DNA from: a virus
DNA length: 64,000 nt
Strand: one strand, 5' to 3'
IMG/VR virus record: IMGVR_UViG_3300021519_000877
Coordinates: 1 to 64,000 of that record
Shown here: positions 45,684 through 54,590 of the stretch, one piece after another
Position numbering within the stretch: position 1 is the first letter of the stretch
How the letters are laid out: the number at the start of each line of letters is the position of its first letter
Notes under the pieces: generated by a model
Told to the model about the DNA's origin: nothing
Seen by the model: the letters and a program-made list of their open reading frames with translations, nothing else
The model's database searches: none
Translations under genes and position numbers: made by a program

Positions 45684-47473
45684 TTCTTTTCTAAAAGTTT
45701 AATTAGGTTGGCAATACGAATTTCGTATTCCTCTCCTATTTTAACACAATTATTGACTCGTGTCTTGCCTTTCATCTTGGTTCCGGACTTTTTATATCCT
45801 TTCCGACATTTTGGATCCAGCCTTTGGTCTTCTTTGCTCATAGTTGCACCAGTGCCAATTTGATCAAAGTTTTCACCAACTAGATCACCTGCACGAGCCG
45901 GGCGTTTTGTTTTGCCCTTTAGTTGTCCTGCTGTGCCTAATTTATTTTTAGCTGCGCCAGCAAATGCGCTTGTTGGTAACATTGTTTCTACCGGCGCCAT
46001 CTTCTTAACTTTTTTAACAGGAGTTAACCCAGTTTGTACCGCTAACATTAATGCTTGTGCATCTTTGTCATTTAACGTTTTTGGTAACCCTTGACGGAAT
46101 GCTTCAAAATTACTTTCAATTGCGGCAGCTCGCATCTTTGTTGCACTCATTCCTGAAGCGTTGTCTGAGTCTGGATCTCGATCACCTGCTGATGCTACAC
46201 TGATAGTATTGTAGTTGTATTCTTGCCCGTTGTATTGTTGTAATAGTTTATCGAAACTTGCCGCACGGTCTGATCCGGCAACCATAACAAGGTCTGAGTA
46301 TTTGCTGTTAAGATGCTTTGCAGCTTCAATTGGGGTGCGGACTTGTTCATTGCATGCTACAAAGTTAGTTCCAGGAAACATTAATTTTAAATAATGCATC
46401 TTTTGTTCTATACTTAATGGATTGGCTTTATGATCCTGTGTCTTTGAAACATAGATTACATAATCTGCGTGTTGTTGAGCAGCCGCATTTTTTACAGCAT
46501 TAATTAAAACTTCGTGTCCGATAGTAGGTGGATTAAAACGACCAAATGCAAATACTATCTTGCGTAGTGCGGGTTTAACTAATTCGTTAAGTAATCGACT
46601 TCTACTTTCACCAAATGTTTGTGCAACTTTAGCACGAGCGGCTTCTTTGCCTGCCCCTTTAGCTGTGCCAACTTCTCCGCTCTTAACGCTGATCATACTG
46701 CTGAATACTCCTTGCATACGATTATTGCTACGTGGATTTTTAATTGTTTGTTTGCTTTGTGCAAGTAGAGTATCAAAATCATTGGTCAAGTCATATTGAT
46801 ATAACAATGTTTGTAGGTCACTCCACTTTTGACTATGCCAAAGTATTTCTCTATCTGTTTGTTTAAATGTGCCTGGTTCGTAAGTAACCTTACGCAACTG
46901 TAGCTCAGTGCTTGATAGGTTAAACTCGAATTCTTGATTTGGTTGAACATTGTTTGGAACATGAACATTTAATTTTTTAAACAGTAATTTTGGATCAGTT
47001 TCGATTGCGGCAATTTTAACAAGTCCTAATACAAGACCTTGCTTCTCAGCGGGCATGTCTAGAAACTCTTGTTTAAATCCTGCTTCGATATGATCCAATG
47101 CAATGATGTTATCGATCTGTGCCGAATACCCTAGGGCATGATCATGATAGCGAACAGTTACAATCTCACCAGAGTTATAACTACGACGGCCAGCATGCTT
47201 CTCAGAAGTAAATGCTGTGATAACAGTGTCTGGCATTTTTTCAAAGAAATGCACAAGATCTTGTTTAACTTCTTTTTTATTCTTGCTAGACTTGATATGC
47301 GTAATAAGATCGATGTCACCAAAATCATTCTTTTCTAAATTTGAATTGTAGCTGCCAGATGGCTGTATGCTAACAAAGCCTGGAAACTTTGAAATGATAT
47401 TTTTATAAGATGCTAGGAAACTTTGATAGTCCTGGCGACTCTTTACTCGATCAGCACCTGCTACTCCGCTCAT
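45680..47473 (-). CDS. Fusion: pol-beta-type nucleotidyltransferase + HIGH-type nucleotidylyltransferase
   Basis: This 597-residue protein has two transferase domains. Residues 1 to about 230 resemble pol-beta-type nucleotidyltransferases: Gly40-Ser41 and Asp53-x-Asp55 in FGDIDL. Residues about 303-470 form a HIGH-superfamily nucleotidylyltransferase (NMN adenylyltransferase-like): GRFNPPTIGH at 311-320 and the late-loop SATKMR at 443-448. The C-terminus has a basic module with paired Cys (DPKCRKGYKK... and NNCV) and an amphipathic helix found on several phage proteins. The domains could modify RNA, protein or nicotinamide nucleotides; the substrates are unknown. Confidence 0.82.
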   Translation of the reverse strand: MSGVAGADRVKSRQDYQSFLASYKNIISKFPGFVSIQPSGSYNSNLEKNDFGDIDLITHIKSSKNKKEVKQDLVHFFEKMPDTVITAFTSEKHAGRRSYNSGEIVTVRYHDHALGYSAQIDNIIALDHIEAGFKQEFLDMPAEKQGLVLGLVKIAAIETDPKLLFKKLNVHVPNNVQPNQEFEFNLSSTELQLRKVTYEPGTFKQTDREILWHSQKWSDLQTLLYQYDLTNDFDTLLAQSKQTIKNPRSNNRMQGVFSSMISVKSGEVGTAKGAGKEAARAKVAQTFGESRSRLLNELVKPALRKIVFAFGRFNPPTIGHEVLINAVKNAAAQQHADYVIYVSKTQDHKANPLSIEQKMHYLKLMFPGTNFVACNEQVRTPIEAAKHLNSKYSDLVMVAGSDRAASFDKLLQQYNGQEYNYNTISVASAGDRDPDSDNASGMSATKMRAAAIESNFEAFRQGLPKTLNDKDAQALMLAVQTGLTPVKKVKKMAPVETMLPTSAFAGAAKNKLGTAGQLKGKTKRPARAGDLVGENFDQIGTGATMSKEDQRLDPKCRKGYKKSGTKMKGKTRVNNCVKIGEEYEIRIANLIKLLEKK

Positions 47474-48807
47474 TCTCTTGTCCTTAGTGCCGAAGTATCT
47501 GGTAGGAACTTACCTGTAAGCCCCAAACTGTCCTTACGTTTGCGCCACTCGTCTTGCATGTCATCTGGAATGTCTGCACGAGTTGAGTCTAATATTTTAA
47601 AGTAAATGTTTAGCAGAGTAATATAATCTGCTGGCTGCATTTTTGCTTTTAGTAATGCGTGTAGTTTGTAATAATCTTCAGCATCGGATGGTTTAATATT
47701 AAAACCCAAACGCTTGCTTAAAACTGCTAATGCTTGCGCAGGATCGCGGGCAATAACTTCGCCAGAGTCTTTATCTTTAACACCACCGATATGACTAAAC
47801 GATAAGCCAGCTACTTGGAATGCTGATAGCATTAGCTGTGTGCGATGCAGACCTTTAACATTTGAATGTTCTGGGTAAGCGGCTGAGTGATAGCTAAACT
47901 TTAACCAGTTTAGATCTCCAACCATCCAATCAATTTGCACACCACTACCTACTGGATTGCCTTGCTCGTCTAACTGTGAAAACAATCCAAAGATGTTACC
48001 ATCTGTTACTTTCTTTTCATCACAGAATAGTGTAGGTGCATGTGCGTTGATATAACGTGTAAGCAATTTTAAAAATGCTTTCATGCGTAGTTGTTCTGGA
48101 CTGCTTGTTCTTGCTCTTGCTTTAAGTGCTTCAAACTCTTGTGCCACTGCGGCAGGATCTAATCCCCAGGCGGCAATACTTTGGTCACTCATTTCTTTAT
48201 CTAATAAGTCAGTAGCACTAACTCCTAAGTCGATGTCGCCGCTTACTGCTTTCTTACCTACTGAACCTAATGGTACAAAATTCTTTTCACTGAAGATTGC
48301 CGCCTTCTTAGGAAATACACTTTTCAATTCTGAAAAGTATGCGGCTAGGGTTGGTTGAATGTGTTCTCTTTTAATAGAGGTCGTTTTACCTGCAAATACG
48401 TTTCCGCCTTCACTCACTGGTTTTGCCTTTAAAAATTCTGGATACAGTTTATTAAATTCACGCATGATAATACCTGCGTGGACGTTTGCTTCATTTTCTT
48501 CTGGGCTACCTGTTGCACTATCAATATCAACATGGTTGCGATCTTGTTTGGCATGAACTAGCTCGTGTGCTAGGGTGCGTAATGTATCAACTGGTTGACG
48601 ATTAGCAATAGCAAGTTCTAATGAATATGTTTCATTATTGAAACGTCCCATGGTAGGCTGATCGCCATGCGATAGAGTTTTCTTTAAAATAATAGTTGGC
48701 ATTTTATCCAACTTAAGAATCTTTTTAGCAACCGGCAAGAATACTTTTAGGATTTCTTTAAAATCAGGCTCTGCTTCTTGAGGTTTAAAAAGTTCTGACA
48801 ATAACAT
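47470..48807 (-). CDS. Fusion: HExxH metallopeptidase + nucleotidyltransferase-like
   Basis: This 445-residue protein has a zinc metallopeptidase-type motif LAHELVHAKQ (HELVH at 81-85) with a possible third ligand in EENEANVHAG (about 103-112). A pol-beta-type nucleotidyltransferase motif, GS at 181-182 with DIDLG (Asp191, Asp193), follows in the second half, which also contains a conserved VQIDWMVGD strand near 310 that could hold the third Asp. The N-terminus MLLSELFKP resembles that of capsid-directed T4 proteins. The combination is unusual. The ATG overlaps the next gene start region by 4 nt. Confidence 0.8.
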   Translation of the reverse strand: MLLSELFKPQEAEPDFKEILKVFLPVAKKILKLDKMPTIILKKTLSHGDQPTMGRFNNETYSLELAIANRQPVDTLRTLAHELVHAKQDRNHVDIDSATGSPEENEANVHAGIIMREFNKLYPEFLKAKPVSEGGNVFAGKTTSIKREHIQPTLAAYFSELKSVFPKKAAIFSEKNFVPLGSVGKKAVSGDIDLGVSATDLLDKEMSDQSIAAWGLDPAAVAQEFEALKARARTSSPEQLRMKAFLKLLTRYINAHAPTLFCDEKKVTDGNIFGLFSQLDEQGNPVGSGVQIDWMVGDLNWLKFSYHSAAYPEHSNVKGLHRTQLMLSAFQVAGLSFSHIGGVKDKDSGEVIARDPAQALAVLSKRLGFNIKPSDAEDYYKLHALLKAKMQPADYITLLNIYFKILDSTRADIPDDMQDEWRKRKDSLGLTGKFLPDTSALRTRE

Positions 48808-48808
48808 C

Positions 48809-49204
48809 TTAGTGTCCTAACTTGTATTCGTCTTTGATAATGTCTTTATGATGATGATCTGCTAATCGTTTGCATAGGTCGATGCGGAATTCTTTGTGGA
48901 ATGTATCTGCAGGATGTCTGTCAACTTCGTGTTCTTTGAAAAACTCCATACAGCCTTCTTTAACCATAGGCATCCACATTTTCCAGTCATGTGTATCTTC
49001 ATCACTATTTTCTTTATGGGATTTTTTGATCTCTTTGGCTAACGGCATAAAGTATTTTTTATGTAGATCGTTATGATCTAAAATATACCAAAATACTTGA
49101 TCTGCAAGTTCTTGTTCTTGTTCTTTTCCAAGAGATTCTGGATCTCTTTCATTAGCCTCGTTAGGGTTATGATTAATGTTGCCAAAAAATTCGTATAGTT
49201 TCAT
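48809..49204 (-). CDS. Conserved hypothetical protein, first of enzyme operon
   Basis: This 131-residue, highly charged, His-rich helical protein begins MKLYEFFGNI, similar to T4 internal-protein targeting signals (M-K-x-Y-x-x-F), although no L/I-x-E cleavage site follows closely. It lies 1 nt upstream of the metallopeptidase gene. A late-like CTAAATA sits about 30 nt upstream of the ATG. Function unknown. Confidence 0.68.
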   Translation of the reverse strand: MKLYEFFGNINHNPNEANERDPESLGKEQEQELADQVFWYILDHNDLHKKYFMPLAKEIKKSHKENSDEDTHDWKMWMPMVKEGCMEFFKEHEVDRHPADTFHKEFRIDLCKRLADHHHKDIIKDEYKLGH

Positions 49205-49265
49205 GAGTCTACTTGTCCAAAGTAATATTACCCTATATTTAGTGTATTTTGATATAGGCTAATGA

Positions 49266-49733
49266 TTAAAAATTATACTTAATTGCTTGTAAAGTGCCTC
49301 TGCAGATGTCTAAACGCACCCGAACCCACGCATAATCACCAGTAAACTCTTTTAAATCTGTTTGTATTGGTTTACTAACAGAACCACTAAACCCACCGCT
49401 AATGCCCGCTCCGCCAGTTGTTTCCAACCCAGTGTATGTTTGTTTAGTAAGTTGAAGATCCATCCAGTCGCCTTCTCCAGGATTTGGAGTTTGACTCACT
49501 TGCACCGTGCATGTACCTATAAAAGACCCCTCAATAGTGTATGCTACAGCGTGTGTTCTGTATCCTAACCCGTAATACCCAGCACCTTCTACTCGATTAC
49601 TGACTAATGTAAGAGATGGGTCTGGCTTCCGCCCGTTCACCATTTGCGGCATTGTAATGCTGGGTTGGGTAGTATGCGTATTCGCAGTGCTCCACGGATT
49701 GTAAAATTCAAAGGTCTTACTTAAGAATGGCAT
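49266..49733 (-). CDS. Small beta-rich virion protein, probable
   Basis: This 155-residue protein is almost all beta strand with a Gly/Ser-rich loop (about 105-120) and a C-terminal AWVRVRLDICRGTLQAIKYN strand, a type found in small virion structural proteins of T4-like phages. No enzymatic motif. A TTAAATA element and a hairpin lie just upstream. A decoration, head or tail location cannot be decided. Confidence 0.68.
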   Translation of the reverse strand: MPFLSKTFEFYNPWSTANTHTTQPSITMPQMVNGRKPDPSLTLVSNRVEGAGYYGLGYRTHAVAYTIEGSFIGTCTVQVSQTPNPGEGDWMDLQLTKQTYTGLETTGGAGISGGFSGSVSKPIQTDLKEFTGDYAWVRVRLDICRGTLQAIKYNF

Positions 49734-49744
49734 AATTTGTTCCT

Positions 49745-49765
49745 AGATGCTGTATTTAAGCATCT
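49745..49765 (-). other. Hairpin between structural gene and upstream gene
   Basis: AGATGCT and AGCATCT form a 7-bp stem whose loop holds the stop codon of the upstream gene; the stem is followed by AGGAAC, the Shine-Dalgarno of the gene at 49733. It could be a weak terminator or a translation-control hairpin. Confidence 0.35.
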
Positions 49766-50412
49766 TGCAGGACAAATTCTTGTACCTTTTTTAGATTATT
49801 ACCTAAAAACATACCCACCATAGTTAATTGCTTTGGATTATCAACATAAACAAATGGATCTTGTAGGTAAGAGTAATCTCCACGCATCCACTTAATTGTA
49901 CCTTTAGATGGTTTAATTGTATCTTTGTAATTTTTTAACCAATCCATAAACTTTAATCGTTGATGTGCTGGCATATTATATCGCAAAAATACCTTATGTG
50001 TGTATCGGTTATACGGCAATTGTTTACACAAGTGCTGTGCCGGTTTAGAACTTAGTTTAACCAAATCTTCAGCGGTAGCTGGCTCTGTTACACTATGAAT
50101 CCATTTTTTAAACTGCTTTTTTACGACCTTATATGTTTCTAAATCAGCACAATACAAATTCATTGTTCCCCATTCTGCTCTAGTTTTAACTCCTAATGCC
50201 TTACATTCTTTAAGAACTTCGGCAAATTTGTATAGATTTATTTTTTCAGTATCGGTAAATTTTTCCCAATGATTAATAATAAGCTCGTTGCGACACCAGG
50301 CCATAGTTTTATCGACGCCCCAGAAGTTCATTCTAGAGGCGCCGCTAATTATAGTTTCTACACGGTAGGGATACTTACCGTAAAACAGTTTATTAGTCTG
50401 ATGAACTTTCAT
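49756..50412 (-). CDS. Conserved hypothetical phage protein
   Basis: I choose Met31 of the longest frame (50412), giving 218 residues beginning [19 protein letters not shown], because the longer form would run 110 nt into clpA without a ribosome site. The protein is basic and mixed alpha/beta, with a KWIHSVTEPATAEDLVKL segment in the middle. No family function is recognised. It overlaps the clpA stop by 20 nt. Confidence 0.7.
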   Translation of the reverse strand: MKVHQTNKLFYGKYPYRVETIISGASRMNFWGVDKTMAWCRNELIINHWEKFTDTEKINLYKFAEVLKECKALGVKTRAEWGTMNLYCADLETYKVVKKQFKKWIHSVTEPATAEDLVKLSSKPAQHLCKQLPYNRYTHKVFLRYNMPAHQRLKFMDWLKNYKDTIKPSKGTIKWMRGDYSYLQDPFVYVDNPKQLTMVGMFLGNNLKKVQEFVLQDA

Positions 50413-52675
50413 CGTTTTCGATTTCTTCGACCTTTGCTTTGCTTGTGGATAATACTTCAATAAAGTTAAAGGTGAAAGTATCGTTTTCTGCGTCAATCTC
50501 AACTATGCCTCCGTTGACTAATTTTCCAAATAGGATTTCACGGCTTAATGGTTTCTTGATATGTTCATCAATAGCACGACTTAATGGACGAGCTCCCATC
50601 TTCTTATTAAACCCTTTCTTAATTAACAACTCAACTGCTTCTGCTGTAGGTTTAACATGAACATTCTTTTCTTTGATCTGTGCATTAAGTTCGTCAATAA
50701 ACTTCTTAACAATCTTGATCATAGTAGTTTGTTCTAACTTACCAAACTGGATAATGCCATCTAATCGATTGCGGAACTCTGGGTTGAAGTATGTGTTGAT
50801 AGCACCTGTTGCATCTCCATCACGCTCTAAACTACCAAAGCCCACACCGTTCTTTTCATTATCGGCCGCACCTAAGTTACTGGTCATGATCAATATACAG
50901 TTGCGACCGTCTGCTTTCTTACCATTGCTTCCGGTAACAACACCGTTATCCATTAAGCCTAGCAATACATTGCTTACGCTTGGATGGGCTTTTTCAATCT
51001 CATCTAACAATAAGATGCAGTTTGGATGTTCTTGTAGTTTAGTAACAAGTTGTCCAGCATTATCTTCAAAGCCTACATATCCCGGAGGCGCACCAATAAA
51101 CTTAGCTACAGAATGTGCTTCTTGAAACTCACTCATATCAAAACGCACTAGTTGAACACCCATAGACTCAGCTAAGACCTTTGCGGTCTCTGTCTTACCA
51201 CATCCGGTCGGTCCAGTAAACAAGAAGTTACCTACAGGCTTGTTTAATGATTTCAATCCGGCCTGCGAGATATAAATCTTATCTAATAGAATATCGATTG
51301 CTTTATCTTGTCCAAATACCTTACCATGCATATTCTTGTCAAGATTCTTAAGATTACTATTTTCTTTGGCCGCAACTTGTTCTACTGGCAAGTTTGCTTG
51401 TTTAGCAACTTCAAACATAATCTCGTCGTGATCTACAGTGCCACCTACTTCGTCACGAACTTTAAATCTAGCACATGCACAGTCGATAATATCAATTGCT
51501 TTATCTGGCAAGTGCTTGTCAGTAAGATACTTAACTGAGTATTTGACAGAATCAATAATGGCTTGATTAGTAATCTTAACACCGTGGTGTTTTTCGTAAT
51601 ACTTCTTCAAACCTTTAATGATCTTAACCGCCATTGCTTCTGTTGGTTCGTCAATAACCACACGTTGGAAACGGCGCATTAACGCACGATCCTTTTCAAA
51701 GTGCTTACGATATTCTTCCCAAGTAGTTGAAGCAATAACTTTCAACGTACCTTTGGTAAGAGCAGGTTTAAGCATATTGCTCATATCGTTTGAACTGCCA
51801 CCTACAGCACCAGCACCACTCATCATGTGTGCTTCGTCAATAAAGATAATGCTGTTCTTTTTCTTCTCTAAAGCGTTTAACACCATCTTTAAACGTTCTT
51901 CAAAATCTCCACGATACTTGCTTCCTGCAATCATAGCAGAGATATCTAAGTTATAAATTGTGTGATCTTTAAGATACTTAGGAACATTACCTTCTACAAT
52001 CTTACGGGCAAGGCCTTCTGCAATCGCAGTCTTACCTACACCTGGTTCGCCTACCATCATTACATTAGACTTTGTGCGACGAGCCAAAACTAATAGAATA
52101 TCATCAATCTCTTTTTCACGACCGATAACTGGGTCAATTTTCTTTTGTTTAACTTTATTGTTTAGATTGGTACAGAACTGCACAATTACTTTTTCAAGCT
52201 GTGCAGAACCCGCATCTTCAGTAACATTCTCTGCATCAACAATCGAATGTTGATTTGCAAAGTCTAAGAATGCATCTTTGTCAATTTTAGCTTGACGCAT
52301 AAAATGTGCGGCATGACTTTTCTTTTCTGAAAACAAACTAATAAAACAATCCCTAGGTTCAATAGTTGATCGCCCAGCAAACAATACTTGTGTAAACGCA
52401 CGGTTAAGCATACGTTCCATGCTTTGTGTTTTACGTGGACGAGCATCTAACTCATCAACCACAATGTCTTGTAAATCGTCTGCAATAAACTGCTCAAGAT
52501 TTTCTTTAAGTGATTTTAAATCGGCACCGAAATCTCCTAGCACCTGTTCAAATTTTGTATCAATGATCAGACTATATAAAAAATGCTCGAGTGTAATATA
52601 CTCGTGCTTATTTTTAATAGCAAGTTTGACCGCTCTTTCAAATATTGCTTCTAGATCTGAATTTGGTTCTAACAT
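50393..52675 (-). CDS. clpA: ClpA-type AAA+ unfoldase
   Basis: Start at 52675 (760 residues) because AAGGA precedes it; the longest frame runs into def. The N-domain (about 1-140) resembles the Clp N-terminal repeat. Two AAA+ modules follow, with Walker A GEPGVGKT (209-216) and GPTGCGKT (488-495) and Walker B IIFIDE and ILLLDE. ClpA unfolds proteins and feeds them to ClpP. The ClpP-docking loop is present as VGF at 611-613 (family consensus I/V/L-G-F/L), so it could dock on host ClpP. Length matches host ClpA. It is downstream of def and dnaJ. Confidence 0.95.
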   Translation of the reverse strand: MLEPNSDLEAIFERAVKLAIKNKHEYITLEHFLYSLIIDTKFEQVLGDFGADLKSLKENLEQFIADDLQDIVVDELDARPRKTQSMERMLNRAFTQVLFAGRSTIEPRDCFISLFSEKKSHAAHFMRQAKIDKDAFLDFANQHSIVDAENVTEDAGSAQLEKVIVQFCTNLNNKVKQKKIDPVIGREKEIDDILLVLARRTKSNVMMVGEPGVGKTAIAEGLARKIVEGNVPKYLKDHTIYNLDISAMIAGSKYRGDFEERLKMVLNALEKKKNSIIFIDEAHMMSGAGAVGGSSNDMSNMLKPALTKGTLKVIASTTWEEYRKHFEKDRALMRRFQRVVIDEPTEAMAVKIIKGLKKYYEKHHGVKITNQAIIDSVKYSVKYLTDKHLPDKAIDIIDCACARFKVRDEVGGTVDHDEIMFEVAKQANLPVEQVAAKENSNLKNLDKNMHGKVFGQDKAIDILLDKIYISQAGLKSLNKPVGNFLFTGPTGCGKTETAKVLAESMGVQLVRFDMSEFQEAHSVAKFIGAPPGYVGFEDNAGQLVTKLQEHPNCILLLDEIEKAHPSVSNVLLGLMDNGVVTGSNGKKADGRNCILIMTSNLGAADNEKNGVGFGSLERDGDATGAINTYFNPEFRNRLDGIIQFGKLEQTTMIKIVKKFIDELNAQIKEKNVHVKPTAEAVELLIKKGFNKKMGARPLSRAIDEHIKKPLSREILFGKLVNGGIVEIDAENDTFTFNFIEVLSTSKAKVEEIENDESSSD

Positions 52676-52676
52676 C

Positions 52677-53165
52677 TTATTTCCTTTTAGATTTTTTAAC
52701 ACCCATAGCCCATTTTATTGAGCTAACTCTGTCTTGAAAAACAACTCCTTCCAAATGATCCAATTCATGCAAAAAACACTTGCACTCATAACCACGGAAT
52801 TCGCCCTCCATTGCTTCACCTTTTGAATTCTGCCAACGAGCTTTAATTGCTGTTGGACGCTTTATATTAACATAAATTCCGGGAAAACTCAAGCACCCTT
52901 CTTCTAAGTCTTCAATAACATCTGTATTAGATACTACTTCTGGATTAAAAAATGCCATTCCGTGTTCTGGACGATCTCTGTGTCCCATAGTAAACACACG
53001 AGCTTGAATACCGACCTGATTGGCGGCTAGCCCAATACCGTCATAACGATACATAGTTTCTAGCATGTCTTTTTCTAATTGGACAGGATCTATACTTGGA
53101 TTCTGGAAATCAAATTCTGGAATCTTTTCACGGAGGATTGTGTTGGGAAATTTTATAATGTTCAT
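52677..53165 (-). CDS. def: Peptide deformylase
   Basis: This 162-residue enzyme has the three deformylase motifs: GIGLAANQVG (about 44-53), EGCLSFPG (about 89-96) with the metal Cys, and HELDH (about 133-137) with two metal His and the catalytic Glu. It removes the formyl group from nascent proteins, and phage versions are common in aquatic T4-like phages. It lies between dnaJ and clpA, with overlaps of a few nucleotides. Confidence 0.96.
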   Translation of the reverse strand: MNIIKFPNTILREKIPEFDFQNPSIDPVQLEKDMLETMYRYDGIGLAANQVGIQARVFTMGHRDRPEHGMAFFNPEVVSNTDVIEDLEEGCLSFPGIYVNIKRPTAIKARWQNSKGEAMEGEFRGYECKCFLHELDHLEGVVFQDRVSSIKWAMGVKKSKRK

Positions 53166-53983
53166 GTTATATTTAATTTACGTAAATTATCTTTCTGCTC
53201 ATCTGAGAGCGTAGGAGTTACTATTTTAACTTTAACAATTAATCGCCCTCTGCGACTAGGGTCATTAAAATTAGGCATGCCATACCCACTAAGGCCGATC
53301 ATAGATTCGTTTTGAATGCCGCCTGGAATATTAGTTTCCAATTGTTTGTCGTCAATACTAGTAAGTGTAACTGTGGTGCCTAACATTGCATCAATGCTAC
53401 TAATAGTAACTTCTTGAAATAAGTCATCACCTTGACGCACAAATTTAGGATGATCCATAATATGTACATTTAACAGTATATCCCCTCGAGGTAATTCTTT
53501 AACGGAATCATCACCCATTCCGGATAAACGTAGTGTTGTTCCTTCGTGTATTCCACGAGGAATTTTAATGTTAACAGTCTGTTCTTTACCGCTGGGTAAA
53601 TTTATATTAGCAATAAGCTCTTTGCCCCAAAACGCATCTTCTAAACTTACACTAGTTTGTAGTTGAACATTGCGATTGGTTGCTTGTCTGCGTTGTTGAC
53701 GGAATCCAAATATATCACCAAATGGATGACCTTGCCCGAACATTTGTTCAAAGCCGCCAGGCCCATTAAAATCAAAATGGAAGCCTTGTGGCTGTGGGTT
53801 ATCGTATTGGGCACGTTTTTCTGGATCGCTTAGAATAGCGTAGGCTGCCTGAAGCTCTTGAAACTTATTTTTATCGCCACCCTTGTCTGGATGATGTTGG
53901 CTGGCCAGTTTGCGATATGCTCGTTTGATATCGTCATCTGTTGCAGATTTTGGGACACCTAAGGTATTGTAATAGTCGCTCAT
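53162..53983 (-). CDS. dnaJ: DnaJ/CbpA-like co-chaperone without zinc finger
   Basis: This 273-residue protein has a J-domain (about 3-62) with HPD in QHHPDKGG, a Gly/Phe-rich linker (about 66-95) and the C-terminal substrate-binding domains (about 105-265); the cysteine-rich zinc module is absent, as in CbpA. It stimulates a Hsp70 partner. A perfect sigma70 promoter 12 nt before the ATG predicts a leader of only about 6 nt and there is no Shine-Dalgarno. Confidence 0.94.
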   Translation of the reverse strand: MSDYYNTLGVPKSATDDDIKRAYRKLASQHHPDKGGDKNKFQELQAAYAILSDPEKRAQYDNPQPQGFHFDFNGPGGFEQMFGQGHPFGDIFGFRQQRRQATNRNVQLQTSVSLEDAFWGKELIANINLPSGKEQTVNIKIPRGIHEGTTLRLSGMGDDSVKELPRGDILLNVHIMDHPKFVRQGDDLFQEVTISSIDAMLGTTVTLTSIDDKQLETNIPGGIQNESMIGLSGYGMPNFNDPSRRGRLIVKVKIVTPTLSDEQKDNLRKLNIT

Positions 53984-53995
53984 AGTAATATATTA

Positions 53996-54024
53996 ATTAT
54001 ACTACCTTTGTTAAATTATGTCAA
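53996..54024 (-). promoter_or_regulatory. Consensus sigma70 promoter TTGACA-N17-TATAAT
   Basis: The -35 TTGACA is at 54024-54019 and the -10 TATAAT at 54001-53996, spacer 17 nt, both perfect. It lies between the holin gene and dnaJ. Confidence 0.88.
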
Positions 54025-54327
54025 CTATTTGGGAGAGTCGATGCCTTGATTCATAGCAGTGATCTTTTCTTGTCCACGGCTCCAAGCCGCAACACCTAAT
54101 ACTGCGCCCATAGCCGCATGGAACAGTCCACCACCTTTAAGAGTTAGTGGTTCCCACTCTACACCGATAACTCCTTGGTGATCGTATGCTTGAATAGCGG
54201 TCCATAGGATCGGAAAAATAATAAAATCAAAAATACATACAGCCATATACATCCACCCCATCATTGGGCGCCACCTTGCTGACAACCAGTCGTTACTTGG
54301 TGCTGATGTCGAAGATTCTATTGCCAT
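54025..54327 (-). CDS. Putative holin
   Basis: This 100-residue protein has a charged N-terminus, hydrophobic segments at about 24-46 and 68-84 and a basic C-terminus. Size, topology and position immediately after the spanin pair suggest a 3TM-type holin that permeabilises the inner membrane. It overlaps the o-spanin stop by 1 nt. Confidence 0.75.
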   Translation of the reverse strand: MAIESSTSAPSNDWLSARWRPMMGWMYMAVCIFDFIIFPILWTAIQAYDHQGVIGVEWEPLTLKGGGLFHAAMGAVLGVAAWSRGQEKITAMNQGIDSPK

Positions 54328-54590
54328 TATTTCGCTCCGTCAAATATTTTCTTTTGGTCTACATACCATTGTTGCCAACCTTTTAACTGCGTAGCAACTT
54401 CATTGTATGTTCCATAATTTTCTACTACTGTGTCGAATATTACACTTGCGCTAGCACCTGCGGGAATTTCTTTAAGTGCAGGCGGTGGTGTTTGTAGTGT
54501 GTCGCTAGCCTTTGGAAAGTTTTGGGTAACTGGAACAGTCATACATCCAACTAGCCCAAATACGCAAAGAGCAATTAATAAACGTTTCAT
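54327..54590 (-). CDS. o-spanin-like lipoprotein
   Basis: This 87-residue protein has a type II signal peptide with lipobox LVGC at residues 13-16 (basic MKRLL start, Cys at 16) and a Pro-rich mature start (TPPPALKEIPAG). Outer-membrane lipoproteins of this size next to a membrane-anchored coiled-coil protein are o-spanins (Rz1 type), which disrupt the outer membrane at lysis. It overlaps the i-spanin gene by 4 nt. Confidence 0.82.
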   Translation of the reverse strand: MKRLLIALCVFGLVGCMTVPVTQNFPKASDTLQTPPPALKEIPAGASASVIFDTVVENYGTYNEVATQLKGWQQWYVDQKKIFDGAK

